From: Euzebya pacifica | Lineage (GTDB): Bacteria; Actinomycetota; Nitriliruptoria; Euzebyales; Euzebyaceae | Assembly: GCF_003344865.1 (NCBI RefSeq) | Contig: NZ_CP031165.1 | Span: 4,345,910 to 4,409,909 of the forward strand | Length of the DNA stretch: 64,000 nucleotides | Direction of reading: 5' to 3' | Part shown: positions 17,710-26,686 of the stretch, piece after piece | Layout: each line of letters opens with the position of its first letter | Numbering within the stretch: position 1 is the stretch's first letter | Translations under genes and position numbers: made by a program | Notes under the pieces: model-generated | Seen by the model: only the letters and a program-made list of their open reading frames with translations | What the model was told of the DNA's origin: nothing | Database searches by the model: none

Positions 17710-18195
17710 TCACACGCGGACCGAGCGGTCCTCCTTGAACGTCTCGAGGACCACGGCGGACTCGACGTGGGCCAGGCCGGGCAGGCCCGACACCTCGTCC
17801 TCCAGCAGCTCGCGGTACCCGGCGACGTCGGGGACGCGGATCTTCAGCATGAAGTCGGCGGTGCCGGTCAGGTAGTGGCACTCCGCCACGGCGTCCACGT
17901 CGGCGATGGCATCCCGGAAGGCGTGCACGGCCTCGCGACCGTGGTGGTCGAGGCGGATCAGCAGCAGGACGGTCATGCCGTAGCCCAGGGGCTCGGGGTC
18001 CAGGTCGGCGCGGTAGCCGCGGATGATCCCGGCGTCCTCCAGCCGTCGCGTCCGCTCCAGCGTGGCCGGCGGGGTCAACCCCACCTCCCTGGCCACCGCC
18101 GCGTTGGACATGCGGGCGTTCGCCTGCAACAGCTCGAGGATCCGGCGGTCGATCTCGTCCAGCCGGGGTTGTGCGATCGATTCCAGTGTTCCCAT
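17710..18195 (-). CDS. Lrp/AsnC-family transcriptional regulator
   Basis: A ~161-residue Lrp/AsnC regulator: N-terminal winged HTH (LDEIDRRILELLQANARMSN, then VGLTPPATLERTRRLEDAGI) and a C-terminal RAM ligand domain (HYLTGTADFMLKIRVPD). Members bind amino acids and control amino acid metabolism. It is divergent from hppD with 64 bp between, so it probably regulates hppD and tyrosine/phenylalanine breakdown; this pairing is common in actinobacteria. The ATG is preferred because GGAAAG lies just upstream; a GTG four codons earlier (18207) is possible. Confidence 0.92.
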   Translation of the reverse strand: MGTLESIAQPRLDEIDRRILELLQANARMSNAAVAREVGLTPPATLERTRRLEDAGIIRGYRADLDPEPLGYGMTVLLLIRLDHHGREAVHAFRDAIADVDAVAECHYLTGTADFMLKIRVPDVAGYRELLEDEVSGLPGLAHVESAVVLETFKEDRSVRV

Positions 18196-18244
18196 ACCGC
18201 TTTCCACTTGTTAGGCTGGAGGCCAGTCCTGCTTGCCAATCATA

Positions 18245-18250
18245 AAGGAG
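18245..18250 (+). promoter_or_regulatory. Shine-Dalgarno site of hppD
   Basis: AAGGAG 9 bases before the ATG at 18260. This strong site fixes the hppD start at MTADLMPLLG rather than the upstream ATG at 18233, which would overlap the ribosome-binding site. Confidence 0.8.
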
Positions 18251-18259
18251 ATCACGGGA

Positions 18260-19399
18260 ATGACCGCAGACCTCATGCCCCTGCTCGGGTACCACCACAT
18301 CGAGTACTACGTGGGGAACGCCAAGCAGGCCATGCACTACTACCGCACGGCCTTCGGGTTCACGCCGGTTGCCTACGCGGGTCCCGAGACCGGCCAGCGT
18401 GACAAGGCGTCCTGGGTCATGCGCCAGGGCGACATCACCTGGGTCATGTCCGCTGGCCTCGGCCCGGACTCCGAGATCTGCCAGCACCAGCTGGCCCACG
18501 GCGACGGGGTGAAGGACGTTGCGCTGCAGGTGCCCGACGCCGAGACCGCCCACCGCGTGGCCCTCGAGCGCGGCGCCGAGAGCGTCATGGCCCCCACGGT
18601 CATGGAGGACGAGCACGGCAAGGTCGTCATCGCGAAGATCAAGGCCTATGGCGACACCGTCCACAGCTTCGTGGACCGTTCCAACTACTCCGGCGTCTTC
18701 CTGCCCGGCTACCAGCCGCTGGCCCACGAGGCCACCGACGGCAGCGGCACCAAGACCCCGCTGTACGCCCCGGAGGGCACCGACATCGGCCTGCGCTTCG
18801 TCGACCACGTCGTGGCCAACACCCACCTCGGCGGCATGGACGACCTGGCCGGCTTCTACAGCCGCATCATGGGCTTCACCCAGCTCAAGCACTTCGACGA
18901 CGAAGCCATCTCCACGGAGTACTCCGCGCTGATGAGCAAGGTGCTGTGGGACGGCGAGGGTCGCATCAAGCTGCCGATCAACGAGCCGGCCGAGGGCAAG
19001 AAGAAGTCCCAGATCGAGGAGTACCTGGACTACTACGGCACCTCCGGTGTCCAGCACCTCGCCCTGCACACCGATGACATCGTCGAGACCGTCAAGGCCC
19101 TGCGCGCGAACGGCGTCCGCTTCATGCGCGTGCCGGACACCTACTACGCCGAGCAGCAGGAGAAGCTGGACTGGGACGAGATCGCCGAGCCGATCGAGGC
19201 CCTGGCCGAGCAGAACATCCTCATCGACACCGACGAGGAGGGCTACCTGCTGCAGATCTTCACCGAGCCGGTCCAGGACCGCCCCACGGTCTTCTACGAG
19301 ATCATCGAGCGGCACGGCGCCAAGGGCTTCGGCGAGGGCAACTTCAAGGCCCTGTTCGAGGCGATCGAACGCGAGCAGGACCTCCGCGGCAACCTGTAG
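18260..19399 (+). CDS. hppD: 4-hydroxyphenylpyruvate dioxygenase
   Basis: A 379-residue Fe(II) dioxygenase turning 4-hydroxyphenylpyruvate into homogentisate, the second step of tyrosine catabolism. It has two vicinal-oxygen-chelate domains: an N-terminal one beginning GYHHIEYYVGNAKQAMHYY and a catalytic C-terminal one. Iron ligands expected from the family are His183 (RFVDHVVANT), His266 (GVQHLALHT) and Glu347 (TVFYEIIERHG). The QIFTEPVQDRP segment before the Glu is typical. Length is normal. Other tyrosine-pathway genes are not in the window. Divergent Lrp regulator upstream; a strong hairpin follows. Confidence 0.97.
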   Translation: MTADLMPLLGYHHIEYYVGNAKQAMHYYRTAFGFTPVAYAGPETGQRDKASWVMRQGDITWVMSAGLGPDSEICQHQLAHGDGVKDVALQVPDAETAHRVALERGAESVMAPTVMEDEHGKVVIAKIKAYGDTVHSFVDRSNYSGVFLPGYQPLAHEATDGSGTKTPLYAPEGTDIGLRFVDHVVANTHLGGMDDLAGFYSRIMGFTQLKHFDDEAISTEYSALMSKVLWDGEGRIKLPINEPAEGKKKSQIEEYLDYYGTSGVQHLALHTDDIVETVKALRANGVRFMRVPDTYYAEQQEKLDWDEIAEPIEALAEQNILIDTDEEGYLLQIFTEPVQDRPTVFYEIIERHGAKGFGEGNFKALFEAIEREQDLRGNL

Positions 19400-19417
19400 C
19401 GAGCGTCCCAGCTGTCT

Positions 19418-19444
19418 CTGCCCGGCGGATCATCCGCCGGGCAG
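19418..19444. terminator. Bidirectional hairpin between hppD and phosphohexomutase
   Basis: An 11-bp perfect stem (ctgcccggcgg / ccgccgggcag) with loop atcat lies 18 bp after the hppD stop. Its right half contains the stop codon and last codons of the convergent mutase. No U-tract follows, as usual in GC-rich actinobacteria. Confidence 0.75.
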
Positions 19445-21160
19445 CGTGCGTTCCATGAACGCTGACAGGACCCGATCGGCCCGACCTTCCGCGATCCGCC
19501 GTGCCTCGGCCGGGTCGTCGTGGCGCTCGACCGCTTCGGCGTAGAACTTCAGCTTCGGTTCGGTCCCGCTGGGCCGGACCATGACGCGGGTGCCGTCGGC
19601 GCCGACGTAACGCAGCAGCGGGGTGGCCGGCAGGTCGATCTCGTCGAACGAACCGTCGCTGCGGGTCACGATGCCGGCGTCGTGGTCCCAGACCTCGACG
19701 ATCTCCTCGCCCTCGAGGTCGGTCGGGGGCCGCTGCCGCAGCCCGTCGAGCGCCTGCTGGACCAGGTCGTCCTCGCCGTCGTCGAGCAGCACCGATCGTC
19801 CCAGGGTCATGTGGGCGCCGTAGGCCCCCACCATGTCGTCCAGCACGTCGCCGACCGTCCGGCCCTGTGCCCTGGTCCGTGCGGCGAGGTCGGCCACGCA
19901 CAGCGCCGCAGAGATCCCGTCCTTGTCCCGCACGAGGTCGCCGACGGTCACACCGAGGGCCTGCTCGTAGGCGAGCACCATCCGGGCGTCCTCCAGCTCC
20001 TCCGCGGCCAGGGACAGCCACTTGAAGCCGGTGAGGGTCTCCCGGTAGATCGCGTCGTGGGCGGCCGCGATGCGTGCCAGCAACGACGACGACACGACGG
20101 TGGTCCCCACGGCCGGACGCAACCCACCGGTCATGCGGCCGTTGGACAGCAGGTCCTCGGCCAGCAGCGTCCCGATCTCGTCGCCGTTGAGCAGCTCCCA
20201 CTCACCGTCCCGCCGGATGCCGACGGCGATCCGGTCGCCGTCGGGGTCGTTGGCCAGGATCAGGTCGGCGTCGACCTCGGTGGCCATGGCGATGGCGAGG
20301 TCCATCGCCCCCGGCTCCTCGGGGTTGGGGAAGTCGACGGTCGGGAACGCCGGGTCGGGCTCGGCCTGCTCGGGCACCACGTGCAGGTCGGTGAAGCCGG
20401 CGTCGCGCAGGACACGGCTGCAGAGGTGACCGGCCACGCCGTGCATCGGGGTGTAGACGATCCGCAGGTCGCGTGGACCGTCGGGGTCGATCAGCCCCAC
20501 CACGGCGGCCGCGTAGTGGTCGACCACGTCGGTGGGAGCGCGCCAGATCAGCTCGTCGTCCGCCGGGGCCAGCGGCACGCTGCCGAGGGACCCGACGGCG
20601 TCGATCGCCTGGGAGATCTCGGTGTCCAGCGGCGGGACGATCTGGCGGCCGGCGGGCCCGTAGACCTTGTAGCCGTTGTCGGTGGGCGGGTTGTGGCTGG
20701 CGGTGATCATCACCCCGGCCGCGGCCTCGAGGTAGCGAACCGCGAACGCCACGACCGGCGTGGGCACGACCTCGGCGAACGTCCACACACCGAGGCCCGC
20801 GCCGGCGAGGACCCGCACGGTGTCGGCCTCGAAGGCGTCGCTCTTGTGGCGGGCGTCCCGGCCGACGACGACCCCTCTCGCCCCGGCGCCTGCGGCGGCG
20901 TTCAGGCGATCGGCCAGGCCCGCGGTGACCCGGCGGACCATGGCGCGGTTCATGCGGTTGGGGCCGGCCCCGATCGCGCCCCGCATGCCGGCGGTGCCGA
21001 ACTCGAGGCGGTCGCCGAACCGGTCCTCCAGGCCCGGCAGGTCATCGAGGTCCAGCAGCCGCTGGAGCTCCTCGCGCGTGTCGGGGTCGGGGTCCTCGGC
21101 CAGCCAGGCACGTGCCTGCTCGCGGTGATCCATCACGCCGTCGTGGGGAGTCGAAGCCAT
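19430..21160 (-). CDS. Phospho-sugar mutase (phosphoglucomutase/phosphomannomutase)
   Basis: A 576-residue alpha-D-phosphohexomutase interconverting hexose 1- and 6-phosphates. Features: LEFGTAGMRGAIGAGPNRMN (53-72) at the N-terminus, the phosphoserine loop ITASHNP with Ser155, the Mg loop DPDGDRIAVG, and the C-terminal phosphate-binding RPSGTEPKLKFYAEA. Length fits the PgmB/ManB-like bacterial group that supplies cell-wall sugars. The ATG giving MASTPHDGVMDHREQ is chosen; the internal ATG at MDHREQ is an alternative. Its 3' end lies inside the shared hairpin. Confidence 0.94.
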   Translation of the reverse strand: MASTPHDGVMDHREQARAWLAEDPDPDTREELQRLLDLDDLPGLEDRFGDRLEFGTAGMRGAIGAGPNRMNRAMVRRVTAGLADRLNAAAGAGARGVVVGRDARHKSDAFEADTVRVLAGAGLGVWTFAEVVPTPVVAFAVRYLEAAAGVMITASHNPPTDNGYKVYGPAGRQIVPPLDTEISQAIDAVGSLGSVPLAPADDELIWRAPTDVVDHYAAAVVGLIDPDGPRDLRIVYTPMHGVAGHLCSRVLRDAGFTDLHVVPEQAEPDPAFPTVDFPNPEEPGAMDLAIAMATEVDADLILANDPDGDRIAVGIRRDGEWELLNGDEIGTLLAEDLLSNGRMTGGLRPAVGTTVVSSSLLARIAAAHDAIYRETLTGFKWLSLAAEELEDARMVLAYEQALGVTVGDLVRDKDGISAALCVADLAARTRAQGRTVGDVLDDMVGAYGAHMTLGRSVLLDDGEDDLVQQALDGLRQRPPTDLEGEEIVEVWDHDAGIVTRSDGSFDEIDLPATPLLRYVGADGTRVMVRPSGTEPKLKFYAEAVERHDDPAEARRIAEGRADRVLSAFMERTLPGG

Positions 21161-21200
21161 CGATCCGCACCCTAGAGCACCCAGCGGTGGTCGGAGTCGT

Positions 21201-23408
21201 TCAGGCGTCTCGCGGCGGTGCGGGCAGGGGGTGCACGACGATCTCGCGGAACGGCGGCCGCGGGAGCGCCAGGGACGGCTCGTCCGGCGTCGTCTCGGCG
21301 GGTGGCTCGTCGGCCTCGACGCGCCGGCCGGTCGCGGGGGCGCCGGCTGCGTCGGGCCGTGTCGCGCCGACGGGCGGGATGGCCGATGGCGTCGCCATCG
21401 AGCCGTCGGACGTGGAGGCGTCCGGCACCGACGGGTCGGGCACGGACGGGCTCGTCGCGGGTCGGTCCGGGGCGACGGGGACCGGCGACACCGGTTCGAC
21501 CGGTTTCGGGGCCGGGGGTGCGGCTGGAGGCGGTGCTGTGCCTGTGGGCTGGCTGCCCTCCGTCGGGCGGATCTCGGGGGCCGGCGCGGAGCCGGCCGTC
21601 CCGGGCACGCGTGGAGATGGCGCGGGCGATCGCAACACCTGCGCCTCGCCGGGCACCCGCGGGCCGCCGACGTCTCTTCGGGCGATGTGCACCGGCGCCG
21701 GGGCGACGGCGCGGGCCGACGACGGCTCGTCGTCGACGGGCGTTTCCGCAAGTACGCCTGCGACGGGCTCGTCGGGGCTGGCCACCTCGTCGGCCTGATC
21801 GTCGGCCTGGTCGTGGGCCTCGTCGTCCGATTCGTCGTCGGACTCGTCCGGGTCACGGGTGACGATCCGTTGCGCCATCAGCTCCGCGATGCGCGCGCGT
21901 CCGCCCTCGCGGGACGTGGGAGGGGAGGACTCGGCCGGCTCGTCGGACTCGGCCGGCTCGGCCTCGTGCGGCGACGCCGGTTCGTCGGGCGGGGTTCGCT
22001 CGACCGGCGGGGCTGGCTCAACGGTCGGCTCGACGGGCTCGACCGGCTCGGCTGGTTCGGACGGCTCGTCGGGCTCGGTTGGCTCGACGGGCGGGGCCGG
22101 GCGGGCGGGTTCGGTGGGTTGGCTCGACGATTCCGACGGCCGTGACGGTGTGGCCGTGCGCGTCTGGCGTCCGCCACGCACGAGCTCGAGCAGGTCGGGG
22201 TCGTCGGCGTCCTCGGGGCGGACCGTGACCGGGCGGGGCAGGGCCGGGGGCGGGTACTTGTGGCCGATCCCCGTGTCGAAGACCACGACCCGTTCGTTGG
22301 CGGCGAGCCACCCCTCGTCGGCCAGGCTGGCCACGGCAGCCAGCGCGGCGGCGGTCTCGGGTGAGACGTAGCCCACGCCTCTGCGGCCAGCCAGGCGCTG
22401 GACCGCGTCGATCTCCTGCTCGGGCACGGCGACCGCGGTGCCCTCCGACTCGCGCAGCGCGGACAGGATCAGCCGATCACCGATCGCCGACGGCACCCGC
22501 AGCCCGCTGGCCCGTGTCGACGGGTCGGCCCACGGCTCGGCGGTCTCTGCGCCGGTCGCAAAGGCCCGCACGATCGGGGCGCACCCCTGCGCCTGCACGC
22601 TGACCATGCGGGGACGCCCCGCGCCGGCGAGGCCGAGCGCCTCGAGCTCGTCGAAGGCCTTCCACATGCCGACCAGGCCCGTGCCGCCACCCGTCGGGTA
22701 GACGATGACGTCGGGCATGGTCCAGCCGAGCTGCTCGACCAGCTCCAGCCCCATCGTCTTCTTGCCCTCGACGCGGTAGGGCTCCTTCATGGTGGAGACG
22801 TCGAAGGCGCCGGTCCGTTCGGCGATCGCCCGGGCCACCCGACCGCAGTCGGTGATGAACCCCTCGACCAGCGCGACGGCAGCGCCGCACATCTGTGCTT
22901 CGACGAGGTTGGACTCGGGCACGTCGGCCGGCATCACGACGGTCACGGGCAGCCCCGCCGCCGCACCGTAGGCCGCCAGGGCACCGCCGGCGTTGCCGGC
23001 GGATGGTGCGATCAGGGACCGCGCGCCGAGCTCCCGAGCCCTCGAGACGGCAGCCGCCATGCCGCGGGCCTTGAACGATCCGGTTGGCTGCTGGCCCTCG
23101 GCCTTCAGCAGCAGGTGGTCGAGTCCCAGCGCGGGGCCGAGGCGCGCGGCGGGCAACAGCGGGGTCGACCCCTCCCCCAGGTGCACCCGATGCCGCGCGT
23201 CCCTGACGGGCAGCAGCTCTCGCCACCGCCACATGCCGGGCCCGTGCCGTTCGGCGAGCGATCGCGGGGTCAGCGTGCGCGCGGCCCGGTCCAGGTCGTA
23301 CCGTGCAAGCAACGGTGCGCCATCGACGGGATCGACGCGCTGAAGCACGTCCGCGTCATAGCGTGCCCCGCTGCGCGAACCCTCGAGAAAGCTGAGGCTG
23401 GACTCCAC
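21201..23408 (-). CDS. Threonine synthase-like PLP enzyme with long disordered tail
   Basis: A 735-residue protein. Residues 1-400 are a complete fold-type II PLP enzyme of the threonine synthase group: SSLSFLEGSRSGARYDAD Zn-ribbon-like start without cysteines, HLGEGSTPLLPA (76-87), the PLP lysine 113 in TGSFKARG, SAGNAGGALAAYGAA and YPTGGGTGLVGMWKAF for phosphate binding. It should convert O-phosphohomoserine to threonine. Residues 400-735 are a Pro/Glu/Ser/Asp-rich, low-complexity tail with many TEP, PVEP and DESDD units, not normal for this family. GTG start; divergent from pdxH with only 21 bp between. Confidence 0.88.
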   Translation of the reverse strand: MESSLSFLEGSRSGARYDADVLQRVDPVDGAPLLARYDLDRAARTLTPRSLAERHGPGMWRWRELLPVRDARHRVHLGEGSTPLLPAARLGPALGLDHLLLKAEGQQPTGSFKARGMAAAVSRARELGARSLIAPSAGNAGGALAAYGAAAGLPVTVVMPADVPESNLVEAQMCGAAVALVEGFITDCGRVARAIAERTGAFDVSTMKEPYRVEGKKTMGLELVEQLGWTMPDVIVYPTGGGTGLVGMWKAFDELEALGLAGAGRPRMVSVQAQGCAPIVRAFATGAETAEPWADPSTRASGLRVPSAIGDRLILSALRESEGTAVAVPEQEIDAVQRLAGRRGVGYVSPETAAALAAVASLADEGWLAANERVVVFDTGIGHKYPPPALPRPVTVRPEDADDPDLLELVRGGRQTRTATPSRPSESSSQPTEPARPAPPVEPTEPDEPSEPAEPVEPVEPTVEPAPPVERTPPDEPASPHEAEPAESDEPAESSPPTSREGGRARIAELMAQRIVTRDPDESDDESDDEAHDQADDQADEVASPDEPVAGVLAETPVDDEPSSARAVAPAPVHIARRDVGGPRVPGEAQVLRSPAPSPRVPGTAGSAPAPEIRPTEGSQPTGTAPPPAAPPAPKPVEPVSPVPVAPDRPATSPSVPDPSVPDASTSDGSMATPSAIPPVGATRPDAAGAPATGRRVEADEPPAETTPDEPSLALPRPPFREIVVHPLPAPPRDA

Positions 23409-23429
23409 GATGGCTGAGGATAGGACGTC

Positions 23430-24074
23430 ATGACGACGGATCCGGTGAGCGAGCGCCGTCGCTACGGCGACGATGGCCTCGAAGCGGACGATCTCCAGGC
23501 CGATCCGATCGCCCAGCTGCAGGCCTGGCTGCACCACGCGGGCACGTCCGACCAGGGCGTGGAGGCGAGCGCGATGACCCTCGCCACCGTCGATCGGGAA
23601 GGCCGCCCTGCTGCCCGGACGGTGCTCCTCCGCCGGATCAAGAACGGCCGCCTGTACTTCTACACCTCCTACGGATCGCGCAAGGCCCGGCACCTCGACG
23701 ACAACGCCAACGTCGCCCTGCTGTTCCGATGGGCCAACCCCGCCCGACAGGTGGAGGTCCTCGGCTCCGCCGTCCGCGCCACCGCCGCGGAGTCCGACGC
23801 CTACTTCGCCTCGCGTCCTCGGGGATCGCAGCTCGGCGCGCACGCCTCCCCCCAGTCCGCTCCGATCGAGAGCCGCCGGGTCCTCGACGAGCGGCTGGCC
23901 GAGATCGAGGCCATGGTGGGGACCGGCGAGGTGCCTCGGCCCGAGGGCTGGGGCGGCTACGTGGTCACGCCGCGGCGATTCGAGTTCTGGCAGGGCCGGG
24001 ACGACCGCCTCCACGACCGCTTCGTGTACGAGTTCGAGCGGGGTGCGTGGCGCATCTCGCGGCTGGCGCCCTGA
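23430..24074 (+). CDS. pdxH: Pyridoxamine 5'-phosphate oxidase
   Basis: A 214-residue FMN enzyme that oxidises pyridoxine/pyridoxamine 5'-phosphate to PLP. Typical features: RTVLLRRIKNGRLYFYTSYG (FMN and substrate binding), SRKARHLDDNANVALLFRW, QLGAHASPQSAPI (S-x-Q-S motif) and the C-terminal RLHDRFVYEF ... WRISRLAP. It shares a 21-bp intergenic space with the PLP-dependent threonine synthase-like gene, so the promoters must overlap coding sequence, and the pair links cofactor supply to a cofactor user. Confidence 0.96.
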   Translation: MTTDPVSERRRYGDDGLEADDLQADPIAQLQAWLHHAGTSDQGVEASAMTLATVDREGRPAARTVLLRRIKNGRLYFYTSYGSRKARHLDDNANVALLFRWANPARQVEVLGSAVRATAAESDAYFASRPRGSQLGAHASPQSAPIESRRVLDERLAEIEAMVGTGEVPRPEGWGGYVVTPRRFEFWQGRDDRLHDRFVYEFERGAWRISRLAP

Positions 24075-24150
24075 CGCAGGTGCTCCGCCATTGCGGAACC
24101 GAAACGCTGTGATCCGGTAAAGGTCTGTGCCCCAGTGGCCGAGACCACCT

Positions 24151-24176
24151 TGTGTACGTACGCCTACGTAGTCACA
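24151..24176. promoter_or_regulatory. Imperfect dyad upstream of a CWB2 gene
   Basis: TGTG-TACGTA / TACGTA-GT-CACA with a 4-base centre lies 66 bp before the start at 24242. The dinucleotide GT is unpaired in the right arm. Dyads with the same outer-stem/extra-GT layout or a close variant occur before the other CWB2 genes in this window. Probably a regulator site or RNA hairpin; unproven. Confidence 0.45.
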
Positions 24177-24241
24177 AGTCACCATGCGTCGTCCCGTCCC
24201 CGCCGTTCGGGGCGCGCACCACCCGCGAGGGAGAATCCATC

Positions 24242-26638
24242 GTGTCCCGTCTCACCGCCGCCATCATGTGCGTCCTGCTGCTGGCCGTCGCCGCCCCAGC
24301 CAGCGCCCAGGACCCAACCGCCTCCATCGCCGACGCCCGCGGGCTGTCGTCCGATGTCGACCTGCTCGGCACGGAGGTGTTGCCGCTCGAGGGCCTGCCG
24401 AGCGTGATGGCCTTCTCTGCCGGCACCGAGCCGGTCGAGGCCAACGACGTCCTCGTCCCCGTGCCCGCATCGCCGCTGGTGGGTGCCGCGGTGATCGACG
24501 TCGCCGCCACGGCCGGCCCCGACGGTGCGGCCACGGCCGACAGCGAGGTCGCCGATGTCGTGCTGCTGGAGATCCCCGGCGTCGGCGCGGTCATCGAGGT
24601 CGGTGCCGTCCGCGCCGCCGTCTCCCTGGACTGCGACGGCGTGGCCACCACGTCCACGACCATCGACCGGCTGCGGATCCTCGGCCAGGACGTCCCGCTG
24701 TCCGACGTGATCCCGGCCAACCTGGCCATCCCCGTCGAGGTGCCGCTCCCGCTGGACCCGCTGGGCCTGGCCGAGCCCCTCGAGGTCGCCACCCTCGTCC
24801 TCAACGAGGTCGTCGCCGACACCGACCGCCACGGGGTCAGCGTGTCCGGCATCCACCTCTACGTGGGTGACACCCTCGCGTCCCTGCCCCTGCTGGGCCT
24901 GGACGAACTCGCCAACGTCGACGTCGCCGTCGCGAGCGCCCACGCCTCCTCCACCTGCGCCACCGTCGCCGACGAGGTCCCCGACTCCGCGGTCGCGGTC
25001 ACCGTCGACCCGGGCGAGGCCGACGCCGATGGCATCGTCGGCGTCGACATCACCCTGACCAACCGCACCGAGGGCGTCGCCACCGTCACCGAGGTCCTGG
25101 CGTCCCTGCCCCCGGGCACGGTCGTGGTCAGCACCTCCGAGGAGCTGTTCGGCGCTGCCGAGGGCCTCGAGGACAACCCCTTCCGCGCCGACGTCGACAT
25201 CGCGCTCGCCGCTGGTGAGTCCATCACCGGCACCGTGTTCGTCCGACTGCCCGTCGACGGCAACCCCGCCCTGGACGTCGCCGTCACCTCCACCGAGGGC
25301 CCCGGCCGCAGCGGCACCGTCGTGCTGCCCGAGCGTGTCGCCGTCGACGACGACCCCGACGACGATGGCCTGACCAACGACGAGGAGGACGAGGAGGGCA
25401 CCGACCCGGTCGACCCCGACACCGACGACGACGGCCTCACCGACGGCGAAGAGGTCAACGACCACGGCACCGACCCGACCGATCCCGACACCGACGACGA
25501 CGGCCTCACCGACGGCGAGGAAGTCAACGACCACGGCACCGACCCGACCGATCCCGACACCGACGACGACGGCCTCACCGACGGCGAGGAAGTCAACGAC
25601 CACGGCACCGACCCCCTCGACCCCGACACCGACGACGGTGGGACCAGCGACGGCGTCGAGGTCATGGACGGCACCGAACCGGTCTCCACGCCGGAGGACG
25701 ACGCCGCCAACCGGGTGGACGGTGCTGACCGGGTCGAGACCTCCGTCGAGGTGTCCTCCTCCGGGCTGGACAGCGCAGCTGCAGCGGTCCTCGCCCGCAG
25801 CGACGTGTTCGCCGACGCGCTGACCGCGTCCTCGCTTGCTGCCGAGGTCGAGGGTCCGATCCTGCTGACCTCGCCCGGGACCCTCGACGGCCGCGTGGCC
25901 GACGAGCTCGACCGCCTGGGTGTCGAGACCATCTACATGGTCGGCGGCACCGCTGCCCTGTCCACCGGGATCGAGGAGGAGCTTCGGGCCGACGGCTACG
26001 ACATCCGCCGCATCGAGGGTCCCAGCCGCTTCGACACCGCCGTCGCGATCGCCCAGGAGGTCGTCGGCCTCGGCGGCCCCGTGGACACCGTGACGTTCAC
26101 CCGCCACGACGAGTTCCCCGACGCGATGTCGGCGGCCAACCTGGCGACCTGGGGCCGTTCCCCCATCCTCCTGTCCACCCGTGACGACGTCCCCGACGTC
26201 TCCATGGAGGCGCTGTCCACCCTGCTGGCCGAGGACGCCGATGCGCTGACGCTGGCCGGTGGCGTCGCAGCCCTGTCCCCCGCCGTCGAGGCCGAGCTGC
26301 TGGCCGCGGGCCAGACGACCCGACGCATCGCAGGCACGGACCGCTACAGCACCTCCGTGGCCTTCGTCGAGGAAGCCACCGACCTCGGCGCGGACCTGGT
26401 GCGCACCTGGGTCGCGTCCGGCCTGGACTTCCCCGACGCCCTGGCAGCCGGCGTGGCCGCCTGGAACGACGGCGGTGCGCTGGTGCTGGTGCACGGCCAG
26501 GACCTCGACGCGAGCCCCGCCTCGGGTACCTACCTGCGGAGCAACGCCGAGGACATCGACCGCGTGGTCATCGTCGGTGGCGAGGCCGCGATCTCCCGCA
26601 CGGTCGAGCGCCAGATCGTCGAGGCGATCGGCGACTGA
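24242..26638 (+). CDS. Secreted protein with thrombospondin type 3 repeats and CWB2 repeats
   Basis: A 798-residue surface protein. A signal peptide (about 1-25, ending APASAQ) is followed by a ~370-residue Asp/Val-rich beta region, a calcium-binding thrombospondin type 3 region (~375-475) with three near-identical 23-residue units containing [12 protein letters not shown], and a C-terminal CWB2 module (~490-798) with repeats starting [20 protein letters not shown] and [13 protein letters not shown]2 modules hold proteins non-covalently on cell-wall polymer. The GTG after a GAGGGAG site is chosen; a longer start at 24152 lacks a signal peptide at its N-terminus. Likely an S-layer or adhesin component. 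Confidence 0.88.
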   Translation: MSRLTAAIMCVLLLAVAAPASAQDPTASIADARGLSSDVDLLGTEVLPLEGLPSVMAFSAGTEPVEANDVLVPVPASPLVGAAVIDVAATAGPDGAATADSEVADVVLLEIPGVGAVIEVGAVRAAVSLDCDGVATTSTTIDRLRILGQDVPLSDVIPANLAIPVEVPLPLDPLGLAEPLEVATLVLNEVVADTDRHGVSVSGIHLYVGDTLASLPLLGLDELANVDVAVASAHASSTCATVADEVPDSAVAVTVDPGEADADGIVGVDITLTNRTEGVATVTEVLASLPPGTVVVSTSEELFGAAEGLEDNPFRADVDIALAAGESITGTVFVRLPVDGNPALDVAVTSTEGPGRSGTVVLPERVAVDDDPDDDGLTNDEEDEEGTDPVDPDTDDDGLTDGEEVNDHGTDPTDPDTDDDGLTDGEEVNDHGTDPTDPDTDDDGLTDGEEVNDHGTDPLDPDTDDGGTSDGVEVMDGTEPVSTPEDDAANRVDGADRVETSVEVSSSGLDSAAAAVLARSDVFADALTASSLAAEVEGPILLTSPGTLDGRVADELDRLGVETIYMVGGTAALSTGIEEELRADGYDIRRIEGPSRFDTAVAIAQEVVGLGGPVDTVTFTRHDEFPDAMSAANLATWGRSPILLSTRDDVPDVSMEALSTLLAEDADALTLAGGVAALSPAVEAELLAAGQTTRRIAGTDRYSTSVAFVEEATDLGADLVRTWVASGLDFPDALAAGVAAWNDGGALVLVHGQDLDASPASGTYLRSNAEDIDRVVIVGGEAAISRTVERQIVEAIGD
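25418..25624 (+). repeat. Three tandem 69-bp units (in-gene)
   Basis: Units at 25418-25486, 25487-25555 and 25556-25624, each coding for 23 residues of the calcium-binding type 3 repeat. Copies 2 and 3 are almost identical at DNA level, suggesting recent expansion; a partial unit follows at 25625. Confidence 0.92.
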
Positions 26639-26686
26639 CGCCGGGGCCGGTCCCCGGTCCACGGACCCGACAGGTGGTCGATGCAG

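Noticed and set aside
24152-24241. Upstream start extending the thrombospondin/CWB2 protein by 30 residues
   Set aside because: It would put the signal peptide in the middle, and the extension covers the dyad; the GTG at 24242 has a GAGGGAG site.
25418-25640. Regular 69-bp repeats looked at as a possible CRISPR array
   Set aside because: Contiguous without spacers and in frame as calcium-binding protein repeats.
24179-26662. 827-codon minus-strand frame opposite the thrombospondin/CWB2 gene
   Set aside because: Repetitive Val-Gly-Val sequence is the antisense of Asp-Gly-rich repeats; no start context or domain.
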